Of a stretch of DNA of 64,000 nucleotides, positions 9,759-21,360 are shown in pieces; the stretch's first letter is position 1; the number at the start of each line of letters is the position of its first letter. The notes beneath the pieces were generated by a model that was not told the DNA's origin, did no database searches, and worked only from the letters and a program-made list of their open reading frames with translations. Made by a program: the position numbers and the translations under genes. This DNA is from Anastrepha obliqua (taxonomy: Eukaryota > Arthropoda > Insecta > Diptera > Tephritidae), in the NCBI RefSeq assembly GCF_027943255.1, contig NC_072893.1:43856001-43920000 (forward strand), in the 5' to 3' direction.

Positions 9759-10458
9759 GGGGTTACATTGGTTTCGTGGATTAAAAAAATCGATTTTTGT
9801 TTTTTTTGCTTATTAATTTCTACAACATCTCAAGAATATTATCCTAAATTTTCAAGTCGATCCGAATAATAGTTTCGGAGATACAGCCATTGGAAGGTGT
9901 GCGCTCCAAGCCACTTTTATTGTTACTCGAAGCTTTAAACGCGTTTTTCTCGGAACCGTGTTTTCAAAGTCGGTTGTCAAATGTTCTAGAAAACTACTCA
10001 AGATACAATTTACTCGTACTAGAACAAAGGAATTTGTTTTTTTTTTCAACTACAACTACATATTTAAAAAGAAACAAAATGTAAAGCAAATTTGACCGAA
10101 ATCTTCATTTTTTTTGGAAAAATGTCTGCCAAAATTCCAATTTTTACTTTTTTTATTTCCTTCATTCAAGCACAAGTTTATGGTCTTAACTAAATCACTT
10201 ATTTTTGTTTTTTCATTTTTGATGATCCTGTCAGGAGTTATGCTGACAACGCGGACGCACCTTTTTTGCGAGGGGTCACCGGAAATGACGTCACAATGGA
10301 GGAATTTTAATTTTTTTTTTTTTGAAAATTTCAGAAATTATTCTTTAAATATGTATCTATAAGACAGAAAAAAGTCTGAATTAAATAAATAATTTTTTAC
10401 ATAGAAAAAAAGTATTGAAAATAGGCCTTGTTTTACCCGACGAAACCCATGTAACCCC
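9759..10458. mobile_element. TTAA-flanked MITE 1
   Basis: Flanked by TTAA on both sides (9755-9758 and 10459-10462). Terminal inverted repeats GGGGTTACATTGGTTTCGT and GGGGTTACATGGGTTTCGT have one mismatch. The interior carries CGCGTTTTTCTCGGAACC near 9940, which recurs in the elements at 17800 and 21361. No transposase is present. TTAA duplications are typical of the piggyBac superfamily. Confidence 0.75.
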
Positions 10459-10542
10459 TTAATAGACTCGACAACACGACCATTTATAGGTTCCCCTCGG
10501 TGCGTTCTTTTTTAAAAATTCTCTTACACAAAATGATTTAGG

Positions 10543-10569
10543 GTAATCTATTGAGCCACCCTCGTATCC
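10543..10569. mobile_element. Mariner-like terminal repeat, right
   Basis: TTGAGCCACCCTCG followed by TA, inverted relative to the repeat at 7123. See that entry. Confidence 0.4.
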
Positions 10570-10839
10570 ACTTACCGCCATATGCACATTAGCAGGCTGT
10601 AGTGACAAAAGCAACAATAACAATATCAACATCAGACTCGCGCTCATCGTCTGTCATTATTTATGTGGTGGTTGGTACCGCGCGCTCTCTGCATTTTAGC
10701 ACATTGTTGTTGTTGCATTTTTTTTTCTTTTATAACATTCACGTTGTTTTTTTTATTTGTTTTATTTTATTGTTAATGGTTTTTCTTTTTACTTCTGTTT
10801 TGCCTTCTACCACTTTTTCGTGCATCTACTTAGTTTGCT

Positions 10840-11135
10840 TCCCAACACACACACACACATACATGTATACATGCGTTTATGTATGTATGCAATGTTTGAT
10901 TGCATTTTCTTGCATTGCTTTGGGTCCATAAACTCCTGCTGACTCAATAGTTGTTGGATCAGTCGGTGGTTGCTGTACCCATTTACGTTGCCGCAGCTTC
11001 TTTCCCTTATTTCTTAATGGTGTTTCTTTAGCCGCTACTCCTTCAATCTTAACATCGTTTGCCATCATCCAGTTAGATTGCCTTTGCGCTCACACCTTTG
11101 TTTGTACGTTTGTATGTATGTATGTATGTACTCGA
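10840..11135. repeat. CA and GTAT microsatellites
   Basis: (CA)n followed by TACATG/GTAT repeats at 10848-10890, and GTAT repeats at 11109-11130. Confidence 0.7.
10877..11068 (-). CDS. Unrecognised ORF, candidate host exon
   Basis: The minus-strand frame starts MMANDVKIEGVAAKETPL, continues with a basic stretch (NKGKKLRQRKWVQQPPTDP), and runs into a microsatellite. Its amino-acid composition is balanced and non-repetitive, unlike other ORFs nearby. I cannot find a convincing splice donor and do not recognise the protein. The adjacent minus ORF 10459-10647 begins with a hydrophobic leader but is partly mariner terminal-repeat DNA. Confidence 0.25.
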   Translation of the reverse strand: MMANDVKIEGVAAKETPLRNKGKKLRQRKWVQQPPTDPTTIESAGVYGPKAMQENAIKHCIHT

Positions 11136-11528
11136 TTTTGTGTTCTCCTCTGCTTTAGTCGCTGTGTTCGCGCTATTCTGTTTCCTTTTTTGGCCGGTCA
11201 ATCACTTATGCCGTGGCCTGTTTCCTTTCGAAGACGCTTTGAAGAATTGTATGTCCAAATTTGTCTTGCTTTTAAGCTCTGTTGTGAAGTTGATGATTCG
11301 TTTGCAAAGCGAAGTTTTTTTTTTCAGTTTTTATTTTTCATGGCAATTTACTTGAAAGTCAATTGCAATCTCACCATGTTTTTACAGAGTTTGTGCTCGA
11401 ATCTGTTTTGTGTATATGCGGAGTAGCCTTTAGCGAAGGCAAGAGAAACCAAAAAAAAAACAAATAATACAAAAATTTCCATTCCAACAGGTGTTAATTA
11501 AAATATGTATTTGTTCTCTTTTTTGCAG

Positions 11529-11795
11529 CAATTCTCAACAGTTTTAGTGCGAATTTTAAATGCAATTATACTCTACGAATCGCTGCTGTGGAAAAAAAAT
11601 TTAGTGCAACTCGAAAAAATTCTCAGAAAAGTGCTTACAAAATGTGCTATTTGAACTAAATGTTATCGAATACTAAGGATTGTTTTACATTTTTGTGGAT
11701 TTAAGCAGTTTTTAATTCGTTGGAAAATAAAACTGTTTGGGAAATTTTGCGAAATTGTGCAAAATACAGGACGACTCTACTGGTTTCTGATTGAG
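11529..11795 (+). other. Candidate non-coding (5' UTR) exon
   Basis: A 267-base block preceded by a polypyrimidine acceptor (CTCTTTTTTGCAG at 11516-11528) and ended by a strong donor (TTGAG|GTGAGT). It has stops in all forward frames and resembles the A-rich 5' leader exons of fly genes. Splice signals alone are weak evidence. Confidence 0.25.
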
Positions 11796-11867
11796 GTGAG
11801 TTGAAGCTAAATTTGTTTTTAATTTTAATAAATAAGTAATTATGATTTGCATATACATATGTATGTA

Positions 11868-12193
11868 AAGGGTGGTTACGTTTTAAGGGCCGGTGTTAAT
11901 TTAGAATAAAATACCATTTTTTTAGGAAATTATTGTCATCTCTCTTTATTATGATAATATTGGTATGCCCCAATTACGCATGGAACAAAATACCGGCCAC
12001 GGCGCTGAAGCATAATTGAGGTTCTATGCCGTTAATGTGCCAAATTTTCTCATCCTTTAGCTTTTGAATTGTTGCTGGCTTATCGACGTATACCTTTTCT
12101 TTCAAATAACATCAAAGAAAGAAGTCCAACGGTGTCGTTGACGTTTAGGTGTGGTTCAAATTCAACATCGGCCCTTGAAATTTAACCACCCTT
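11868..12193 (-). mobile_element. Mariner relic with both ends
   Basis: TA-flanked element of 326 bp. Ends AAGGGTGGTTACG and AAGGGTGGTTAAA are inverted, and GGGCCGRTGTT is shared further in. The minus-strand interior encodes LKEKVYVDKPATIQKLKDE and INGIEPQLC, the region after the third catalytic residue of a mariner-type transposase. A large internal deletion removed the rest. The relics at 57066 and 61205 have ends of the same AAGGGT type. Confidence 0.8.
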
Positions 12194-12412
12194 TATAATT
12201 GGGTATTTGAACTAAAATTAAATTTTTTAATTTGCTTAATTTTTTTAGATTTTTTCTGAGTGATTTACTCGTTCCTAGAGATATAGCCTTTCTCACTAGT
12301 TTTGAAGCTTATCGACGTTGTAGAAATGTCTACAGATTCTCAACTGTTTCATTATCCTGGCTGTAACGACCAATTTTATATAGATTTACATATATGTAAA
12401 TATGTATATGTA

Positions 12413-12547
12413 TTGTTGTTGTTGTAGTAGCATAAACATTCCCCATACTTACATACTAGGAATACTGCTGAAGTGACAGTCCTTGGCCGGATATAACTCC
12501 GGGTCGTTTCGGTAACGTAGAACCGACTGTCGTGGAAACGTGTATAT
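12413..12547 (-). repeat. CAA-tailed dispersed repeat, copy 3
   Basis: Well preserved: TTGTTGTTGTAGTAGC, then CAGTCCTTGGCCGGATATAA and GTAACGTAGAACCGACTG. Same orientation as the copy at 479. Confidence 0.7.
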
Positions 12548-12589
12548 GATGTATATATATTTATATATACTATAGGCATAAGTGATGTT

Positions 12590-12930
12590 TACATTCAAAC
12601 GTTCATCAGACTCCACCTATGTCACACTCTTTGCACCCATCAACACCTTCTAACAGGCAATCCACCACTAACTTGCCCGCTCTGCCCCCATGTTTTGGCA
12701 CTGAAGCACATTTTTTCAGAATGCACTGCTCTCGAAGAAACCAGAATCCGTCTTCTCAAACACAATTGGATTGAACTCCTCAAGATTCCCAATAAAGTGA
12801 ACATAACTTCAATCAAAAATGTTATAAAAGCTGTGAAAGCAACCATCCAAAAGTAGTATAAAAAAAAATTAAATGCATTATATTCATATAAGAAGAGCTG
12901 ATAGCCCTTGCATGTTAATTTATTTAATTT
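12590..12930 (+). mobile_element. I-clade LINE, 3' end
   Basis: The frame ending at the TAG 12853-12855 encodes HLLTGNPPLTCPLCPHVLAL followed by KHIFSECTALEETRIRLL, the CxxC...H...C tail after RNase H in I-clade elements. The relic at 34303-36330 carries a related tail. An A-rich 3' UTR follows. All upstream domains are missing. Confidence 0.75.
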
Positions 12931-12940
12931 TGTAAAATAA

Positions 12941-13194
12941 GTTGTTTGACCGAGCTTCTCCTCCAATTTGTGATGTGCGTCTTGCTACTGATCCACAAAT
13001 GGTTAACAATTTTAAGACACCTTTCAATGACAGATCGTTTTCTATGAGGAACATTTTAATGACAGAAATCCATTTAAAGGTTTGTCAAGAACACAGTTTC
13101 TATAATTTTCTTTGTTTCGTGCCCACAACTGGATTCGAAACTAACCACTACCAAATGGTAGTCACGCACCAACCCATTCAGCTACCCCAGCGGT
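12941..13194 (-). mobile_element. tRNA-derived SINE, copy B
   Basis: Diverged copy. On the minus strand it starts near 13194 with GGGGTAGCTGAATGGGTTGG (A box TAGCTGAATGG) and shares the CGTGACTACCATT segment. It reaches the GAGCTCGG-like 3' block at 12950. The 3' hairpin and tail are degraded. Confidence 0.7.
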
Positions 13195-13273
13195 ACCGAA
13201 GTCCAGTAGTATAGAATTGTATTCTATCCTAAATACTACGCACGGCATAGGCGACTCACGGGTCAGGACGTAT

Positions 13274-13635
13274 GGATATACCCTATGATCTGAAAGTACA
13301 GGGAATGTTTAAATAAAACAGACCAGAGCTAAATTTTAGGCAAATTTATTTTATCTCCTTCAAAATATGACCCGTCTGAAGCAAGACACATGTGGCAACG
13401 TTTACCCCAGTCCTCCATGCACACCTGGTAGGCCGACGAAGGAATGGTCTTTAGCTCCTTCGTCGCATTCGCTTTGATCTCCTCTATCGACTGAAATCTT
13501 CTTCCACGAAGTGGTAACTTCAACTTGGGAAACAAAAAGAAGTCGCACGGCGTCATATCAGGTGAATACGGTGCTTGCACGATGGTATTTACTTGGTGTT
13601 TGGTCAAATAATCCCGCACAAAAAAAAAATATGGA
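13274..13635 (-). pseudogene. Mariner transposase C-terminus, copy 2
   Basis: The minus frame 13646-13329 encodes VRDYLTKHQVNTIVQAPYSP, then DMTPCDFFLFPKLKLPLRG, and ends ASDGSYFEGDKINLPKI. The SPD motif contributes the third Asp of DD34D. A terminal repeat CCCTATGATCTGAAAGTAC lies at 13274-13292. The 5' part is lost where a CAA-tailed repeat begins at 13636. Confidence 0.85.
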
Positions 13636-13676
13636 CCGGTTCCCAATGTTTATGCTGCTCCAACAACAACAACAGT
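13636..13676 (+). repeat. CAA-tailed dispersed repeat, 3' end only
   Basis: CCCAATGTTTATGCTGCTCC followed by AACAACAACAACA, opposite in orientation to copies 1-3. Confidence 0.6.
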
Positions 13677-16079
13677 ATATAAACTTGTGACTTTTTATTA
13701 TTTTATTTTTTCACCTTTGCGGGTTTAAAGCCAAATTGCCCGAGAAATGACAGATATTCACATTACAATCGAAAGCAAATTCATTTTTGACGCCAACAGT
13801 CTACCACTACCACAATTCACTGATATTCCCTTACAACATATATAAGCTCTCACTCCCCCAATGCCGTTTTGGAAGTCCAACTATCCATCCATCACAGATT
13901 AAGAGTTCCAGCTGGCTCGTTAGACTAATGGAATTCTGACATAATTCATCATCATCACTTCCCAGAGTTCCAGGTTGGATATTGTAACAGGTTAAACTCC
14001 TACTTGAGAGAGAAGGCGTAGACTGAGACATCTTGGTCATTTGCAGCCAGAAGAAAGGCACAAACGCTCAGTCCAACTCAGCTCTATCTTAAGTTTAACA
14101 AGTGAAATGGGTCTGAGATGAGATACTGTGGTGAGTAAAGAGCACAAAAGACCATGAGGTCGAAGGGCGAACCTCCAAGAAGCTAAATAGGGTCAAGTAT
14201 GGATCCTTGTCGCCCATCGGGTGCAGTCTTCTCACCTCAGAACACTGGACAGGCGTTTGACTTCAATCTTTTGCAAACGATTACTAATATGTTTTCGAGT
14301 AATTTTTCCGCACTATCAGAAAATGCAAAATATCTATTCAGTCCACTGTATGTGCGATTTTTCCAAAGTCCTTTAAAAACTCTAACAGTATTGAATTACC
14401 ACTATCGAATTCAGGACTAATACGAGTAACATTGGTTATTTTAAGCACAGCTGTTAGCTCTTCTGCATTCAGACTGGTTCGCCGTAAGAAGTTTATTTCT
14501 GTCATCTGTTCGACTATTTGCACGACCAGCAACTTGTAGAATAAAGAATACTTCTTGGACGGAAATCAGATGGGAAAAATGCACGAGTGGTTTTTGGAAA
14601 TTTGTGACCAAAACTGTCGGTTTTGTGGAAATCCATCCAACCAAGGGCTCCTACTTAAGCATCAAGCACCTAACATTTATGCGGAATACTTGTGCTGTAA
14701 AAATAGCAACAACACCCAAATTTGCGCTTACCTTCAAAGCATTGCTATAACGAGAAAGTTTGGGTATTGAAAATATGTATAATATTTTGAACGAAATGTT
14801 GCTGCATGCCACACATCGAAAGAGACAATCAATTTTTGTGGGAAACTCGCATTTTTCTTAGAATCGATGCAAAGGAAGTATCCGGAGGTAATATTTCTAC
14901 AATAATCTACAGCAATTTGGCCGCCAAGATCGCTCTTTGCATTATATCCTGAGAAGCCACCTCAAAGACAGAGTTTATGTAAACAAACTGATAATAATTG
15001 AAACTTTAAGAGTTAACATTCCAGTGCGAAATTGCCGAGAAGGGCGCCCAATTAGCAGTAAATGGCATCGAAGATTTCACTAAACTAAGCAACATCTGTA
15101 CGCGTGTGCGCGGGGCACATCTGGTAAACATCTTTTATCTTTCATAAAATGTAGACCCTCTACTACAAGTGTCAATAAACCGATAATGAACTTCCATTCA
15201 CATTAATTTGAATGCGGAAACGATACTCGACCCTGTACATAGTCGTACATAAGCCCATATTGACATATGTAAGTACGTACATTTTTTTATGTATAGGAGC
15301 GATATTTTGTATAGCAACAATGATTAACTTAATAAGCCAAATATTGAATTGATTGGGTGCTCAAATTTTTATGGGCGTACATATGCACATATTTTTATGT
15401 GCACAGTTCATAGCTACTTACATACATACATGCATACAGATGTGTATGCCTATAAATTCAGGGGGAATTCAACGAATTTCTTGTAAGCTGTTATCAAAAA
15501 AGTTAGTATTTCTTGTTTGTAGCTTCAAAAGCTGGTTATGCGAAGCCTTTTTTCCAAAGAATTGCACACAGCTATTTACACATTTTATGCACACAGTGTG
15601 TATGTGTTGGTACGCATGTATAAGTATTTTGTTTATGGCACCTACAGGAAATGCTGGGGGGCGCACTTTATTAATATCACTTTTTATAGATAATCGCCTT
15701 CCTTTATTTAGCAAGTCAATAACAAATAATTGACATTTGCTGTGATAAAAATGTGTAAAGTAAATATTAATGGGCGATGGGCGGATGTGAGTGAGTGATT
15801 GCTTTTCTCAACATAGAAATGCACTACAGTGTTTGAGTTTGCGTGCCAAGGGGTGGCAGCGGTGGAAAACAAGCTTTTCCTTTTATTTTGTGATAAATAT
15901 TTCATTTGTACATATGTATGTACATATATTACAAGGTGCTTCACCAATGCATAAAGAAACTCTCTTGTCAACTAGTGCTACTGGATGATCTTTGAAAAGA
16001 AAATAATAAACCTCGCTTGACGAGCAAAAATAAACACTTTATAGATTCCACACTATCACTGAATCAATCGAAGTATGAT
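13677..16079. other. No supported gene
   Basis: Anonymous sequence with scattered TACATA microsatellites near 15240-15440 and 15905-15930. Small ORFs at 14199-14770 and 15353-15733 show no recognisable features. Confidence 0.5.
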
Positions 16080-17090
16080 TTTTAGCAGCTTCTATGAAAA
16101 AGGCATATCTGAGTTCGAATGGCTACATCGAAAAATCGAAGGCCCATTTCGTCTCTTGTTACCACGTCCGTATGACAACTGGCGAATCTAAAGAAATAAG
16201 TTTCGCAGACGATGCTGTGTTGATAGCAGAAAACGAAGACGATCTGCAGAAGACAATCTGGGAAAGCAGCTTCATCATCAAACGTGCAAATATCTGCGGA
16301 AAAGTTCAAGTCAATGGTAATATGCAAACAGCCAAAAAGATGCAAGCTGGCGGTTAACAAAAAGCTAATAGAAAATGTTAAAGAGTTCATATATGTACGT
16401 ACTTTAGTCCACGTCACTGCTGGCAGTTATGATTTCGAGGTTGTAAGAGACTTCGTTTATCTAGGAACCAGCATTAACACCGAAAGCAATGCCTGCCTGG
16501 AAATCCAACGAGGAATCTAATCTCTCTTCCCAACAAATGCTACTTTGGACTAAGTAGGCAATTGAGTAGTAAAATCCTCTATCGACAAACAAAACTGGCA
16601 CTCTACAAGGCTCTCATCATGCCCGTCCTAACGCGCAGAAGCTTAAACAATGACAACATCCGATGAAGCGACGCTTGGAGTGTTCGAGAGAAAGATTCTG
16701 CGCAAGATTTTTAGACCTTTGCACATTGGCGACGACGAGTATCGCAGGCGATTGAACAATGAGCTATATGAGCTTTACGACGACAAGGACATAGCGCAGT
16801 GAATAAATAAAGATTCAGCGACTTCGGCATGGGTCATGTTGTCCGAATGGATACAAACGGTCCGGCTCTAAAAGTATTCGATGCTGTACCAACTGGTGGT
16901 AACAGAGGAAGAAGAGGGTATCCTCTGCGTTAGAAAGATTGGGCGGAGAAGGAACTGGTTTCACTTCGGGTTTCCCACTGGTGCCGGTTAGCACGAGAAA
17001 GAAACGAGTGACGGCGCGCTTTGTTAAACTCGGCCAAAATGACTTAAGCGGTTATTGCGCTAATCAGGAAGAAGAAGTATCGAAGGAAAG
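16080..17090 (+). pseudogene. RTE-like LINE reverse transcriptase relic
   Basis: Successive frames encode ISFADDAVLIAENEDDLQ (catalytic FADD box of RT), ISAEKFKSMVICKQPKRC, DFVYLGTSINTESN, then ATLGVFERKILRKIF and NNELYELYDDKD, the conserved palm-to-thumb order of RTE-type endonuclease/reverse transcriptases. Many frameshifts and stops. The element ends in a GAAGAAGAAG-like tail near 17070. The endonuclease and N-terminal RT are missing. Confidence 0.8.
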
Positions 17091-17129
17091 AAGTAAAGAC
17101 TGCGGCAAAGAAAGGAGCGACACTATACG

Positions 17130-17215
17130 GCTACCTAAGATTGGCGATATAGAAGAGCAAATACATGAACATTGAAAGCAACATAAGAATATATAAGACA
17201 AGCATTCGAACGATT
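17130..17215 (+). pseudogene. LINE RT C-terminal scrap
   Basis: Encodes IRIYKTSIRTILTYVAETRA, matching the RT thumb segment usually followed by ETW or ETRA. Probably a separate LINE. Confidence 0.45.
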
Positions 17216-17389
17216 CTAACGTATGTGGCAGAAACAAGAGCATACACTTTCATAACCCAGTAGTAGATATGATAGCACTGTCGAAATGAAAATGTCGATG
17301 CACGGCAGAATAATCCTCACTAGACCACTCCGAAGGCCACCGAAGAGATGGCACAAATGCTGGATATCCGAATGCACTGAATGTCAGCA

Positions 17390-17720
17390 GAGTAGACTTA
17401 CAACTTTTAATTGGTTACTTTACAGGCCGCTGTAGTCTGAGATGTCAACTAAACAAAATTGGTCTTCCTCAGACCATCATCTGGCGATTCTGTGAAATAA
17501 ACACTGAAAATTCATAACATATTCATTGTGAATGTCCTGCGCTAGGCAGAAAAAGACGTCACCACCTTGATGATATTGCCGTGCCTCCATATAAACTATG
17601 GAACCATAAGCCCTAGAATGTGCTAACATTTTTAAAAAGGATTAAAATATAGGGTACCTTAGTAAGCTTTGCACAGTAGATTGTTGTAGTCGCAGTCGGC
17701 AGTAGTCTAATAATAAAGTA
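17390..17720 (+). pseudogene. RNase H LINE C-terminal fragment
   Basis: One frame reads LTGYFTGRCSLRCQLNKIG, then IWRFCE, a stop, and HIHCECPALGRKRRHHLDD. This is the CxxC-like...H...C tail of RNase H-bearing LINEs. At least one in-frame stop is present. Short 3' UTR, no clear tail. Confidence 0.7.
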
Positions 17721-17799
17721 ATAATTTGTCAACATGTCCGTCCACATTAGTATTATTGCCGAAGCTGCACTGCTGTTATTAGGTGTAAATTTTTGTTAA

Positions 17800-18534
17800 G
17801 GCCACCCGGTGGTCTAGAAATTTCAAAAATTGATTTTTTGTTTTTTCGATATTTCGAAAGTGTAGCATTTTAAAAATATAATGTGCAATTTTCATGCGGA
17901 AATTCCCAATATTAGAGCTTCTACAGCCCATTAACCAGGTAGAGAGCGGTCCGCGCCCTCCTGTACCTCAAACTTTAAACTCGATTTTCTCGAAACTACT
18001 TTTTTCGGCACGGCGGGGATGAAAACAAAAAAACTATTCAACCGAATCACTTGAAATTTGGATAGGTTGTCCACAACATGTATCACTATCGTCAGAACTA
18101 GAATCATAATTTTATTTAAATAATTTCCTAGTTTTTAAACTAAAAAACTAGTGAAAAAACCCCGATTTTACGACCTTTTTTTTTCAAAAGTGCGTAATTT
18201 TCTCAATTTTTAGTTTTTTCGATTTGTTCTAGTTCCGACCATAACTGCACTCTTTCTGATTAAGAATCTTCTTGAATTTTGTGTTTCAGATGAGTAGAAG
18301 TCTCGAAATCATCTACGCCGTCCGGGTTCGATTTTTCGGGAGGGTCATCTTCAGCGGCATTTTTATAATAATAAATATTGTTTCAAAAGTAAAAAAAAAA
18401 TTTTTTTGTATGCGCAATAAACGTACTAATAAGCCCGAAAAGTTGAAACATCGTTTTTTAAATTTTTAATGGCAAAAAAAAAAAAAAATCGTGAAAATAG
18501 TTGAAATTTTCGTGCTCTAGATCACCGGGTACCC
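17800..18534. mobile_element. TTAA-flanked MITE 2
   Basis: 735 bp flanked by TTAA (17796-17799) and TCAA (18535-18538, one change). Inverted ends share CCCGGTGRTCTAGA and AAATTTCAA. The interior has CTCGATTTTCTCGAAACTAC near 17980, related to the internal motif of MITEs 1 and 3. No ORF of note. Confidence 0.7.
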
Positions 18535-18538
18535 TCAA

Positions 18539-19021
18539 TTTGAAATTCGCCTTACTGAAAACGTTGGTCCAATGCAGGTTGGCTTTGCTTCGTATTTGTA
18601 TTGCGGACTTTTCTTTGAATTGTAAAAATGTGCAAGATAAAACATGAAACTACAGGCAGACCACAGAAATTTAAATTTTTACTATTATCGTTGCGCTCAG
18701 CGACAATTTAGTGGTGTTGAACCTTTTTCCATTTTTATATATTTGGGGTAAGCAACAGCTGCCCTAATTACCTCGTAATTTGTAAAAACCAAGCATTTGT
18801 TTAGGGTTTGCCAGTGTCGCAAGCCTGTATTTCAAGGGTTTCAACCCTTTCTGTTGTTCTTGCATTATCACTCGCCTACCTGCTAAATTTCGTACACATG
18901 GATAATTTCGCAAGTAACGCTTCAGCCGATTCCAAGTGCTTTACTACTACTCCAACTACAAAGGATACTTTCAATTTTGTTTTTGACTACTGCTTTGAGT
19001 TACTAGCAGTAATGAATGCAT
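18539..19021. other. No supported gene
   Basis: Anonymous sequence. An ORF at 18808-19134 begins with a hydrophobic stretch but runs into a repeat, so it is not called. Confidence 0.5.
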
Positions 19022-19165
19022 GTTTTTGTTATTGTTGCTGTAGCAGCAAAAACATTCCCTATACATGTACGGAAAGTGCTGCTGGAGTGACAGTCCTTGG
19101 ACGGATATATAGTAAATCCGGGTCGTTCTGGTAACGTAGAACCGACTGTCGAGGGAACGTCTTTC
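19022..19165 (-). repeat. CAA-tailed dispersed repeat, copy 4
   Basis: ACATTCCCTATACATGTACG, CTGGAGTGACAGTCCTTGG and GGTAACGTAGAACCGACTG are present in order, same orientation as copies 1-3. Confidence 0.7.
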
Positions 19166-21290
19166 TCTTCATCTTCGGTTTCACTTCCAAATGAAGCTGA
19201 ACCAAATCAAATTAAATGAAAGATAGGCGTGTCCAATAGACCATTGAGCTATGTATGTATATGAAACTTCGCCGCATTTTAAGCGCATCAAACAAAACTG
19301 CCATTTAGTCTCATTTCATACATTTCAGTATTTTTCTATTTATTTTTCGCAGTCTACGAATCAAGCAAGCAAAGCCAGCCTGTGTTGAGCCTGCACCTTT
19401 ACGCTTGAATTGCTTTTAATTGATATTCTCAGTATTGCGCAGTTGAGATCGAATTTTATTTTTTTATAATGGGACGAAAATTAATGGTTTTGAATTATGC
19501 AAAAACAAAAAAAAAAAAATAGGGTAATTATGGATATATAGTAAAATATGATAAAACAAATAAACAAATTAAAAATACGCAACATTCGAAGAATCGAAAA
19601 TTATATTCACTCAAACAAGTCTGGCTTTCATTAGTTCGAGCTTGCGCGTGTGGACTGTAGCAGGTTTTCAACTTAGCAGCTGTCCAAAAATACTTCTTCG
19701 AACGGCGTTGGCTGTCAACACAAAACACTGCGAATCAAAAAAGTTGAACTTGAAAGACCCTGTACGTGCGTTAACGTTGTACGCAGAATAAATGAAAATC
19801 GTATATTCGTTACAGAATGGATTTCTCAATAAAAACTAATTGTATGTAATTGCAAGAAGTTTTTTACATGTATGGGTGCGTAAATGTATGTATGTATGTA
19901 CGTACATATTTATGCTGAAATACCTAAATACATAATCACCAAGCCTTTGTTCAATGGCATCAACGAATCAGGAGTAAAATAATTTTACGTTTGTTCGCAT
20001 TTACTTTACTTAACCACCACTTGAATGATGGAAAGATCCCATTACTGTCAGCGCTTTGCCTTCCTGATCTCAGCTCGTTTGCCGGTTCACTCGTTTTTGT
20101 GTGCTTTCTTTTATTAACGGTTATCAACTTCACATTAAATATCCACACCTTTTTGCCGTCAACCTGCAGAAACCAATACAAGCCGTAGGAGCAGAGATAG
20201 CAACCAGCAGAGTGTCTTATCATACCCGACAGCGCACGAGCAACTAAGCGATATTTTTATGTACTCATTGTGTGCTAGTGTGTGTGTGTGTAGAGCACAC
20301 AAGCCAGCAGTGTAGGAGAGAGAGCAAAAACCAAAAACCAAAAACAAAAATATTACAAACCGCTAAAAACAAATAGCGTACAACGAATAAACAAAAAGAC
20401 TTTCTTTGACGTTTCTCACATTTTGTACATATTTTGGCTCTCGAATGCTTGCGGGCGTTATCAATTTTTTGCTCATTGCCTTGTTGCCCGCATTCAATGA
20501 AGCCGAAGCCTTTTTCCACCAATATACAAATATGTGTTGTCTCTTTAATGTTGTTCCTTTTTTTGTATGCGCTACATTTTTTCTTGCTTGCCGCGCTATA
20601 TTGATTTTATTTTGTGTTATCAGCACAAATAGCAATTGTGGCGATGGAAAAAACTGATTGAGCCAGCGGGTGCTGTAGAAAAGTGTGTACGCGTTGCAGC
20701 GCTAAAAAATACATTTAACGAATTGTGCGCGGAATTTCAGTTGAAAACTAATAGGAATGTGAATGCGGGTACCTGATGGTTGGTTGGCTCGTTGGTTGGT
20801 TGGTTTTGCTTTCGTTGCCAAATTCATGTTTCTTTTTAAGAGACTATTTACAGTGGCATTTATTTATTTGATAGATTACAAAATTTAGCTGTCCGAAGCA
20901 AAATTGTGGGAGTAACTATGGCTGCTACGTCATAGGGGACTTGCAATTGTGCCCGCGCTTCTCCCAAATATTAGCACACTCTTCCAATCAGGCGTTATTC
21001 AGAACATAGGATCATAGCTGACTAGAAGTGAAGCTCTCAAATTGTATGTGAGAGGGCACTCAGGAAGTCGTTTGAGTACCTGGCAGCACTACCAATTCTT
21101 GCTTGACGAAATGGCGGGTTGCCAGAATAGGGCACCAAGATTAATGTTTCAAATTAATAAATTATATGGTAATGCTATTTTTCAGCAAGAAAATGTCAAA
21201 AGTAAAGTACAACTGGGTTCTAAACAGCGTCAGGGTACAATGAGTTTTCAACATCCCAAATGAGATGGGGGGATAATTGAATCGTGACCT
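19166..21290. other. No supported gene
   Basis: AT-rich sequence with a TATG run at 19887-19905, a (GT)n at 20279-20291, a CCAAAAA repeat near 20330-20350 and a GGTT run near 20785. ORFs on the two strands overlap and are uninformative. Confidence 0.5.
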
Positions 21291-21293
21291 CTT

Positions 21294-21352
21294 TAATTTG
21301 TGATATTTTACAAATTTTTTTCTAAACTACAGAAAACTAAATAAAAATTAAC
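21294..21352 (+). repeat. Direct repeat flanking MITE 3, left copy
   Basis: TTTAATTTGTGATATT...CTAAACTACAGAAAACTAAA. A near-identical copy is at 21914-21972. The left copy is preceded by GTGACCTC, resembling the end of the MITE. Confidence 0.7.
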
Positions 21353-21360
21353 TTTGTTAA

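Noticed and set aside
10459..10647. Minus-strand ORF with a signal-peptide-like start (MSASLMLILLLLLLSLQ)
   Set aside because: The hydrophobic run is a translation of a simple repeat and the second half coincides with mariner terminal-repeat DNA, so a secreted protein is not supported.
19741..19765. Short match GAACTTGAAAGACCCTG shared with 61805-61821
   Set aside because: Only 17 bases match and the flanks differ; too short to define a repeat family here.
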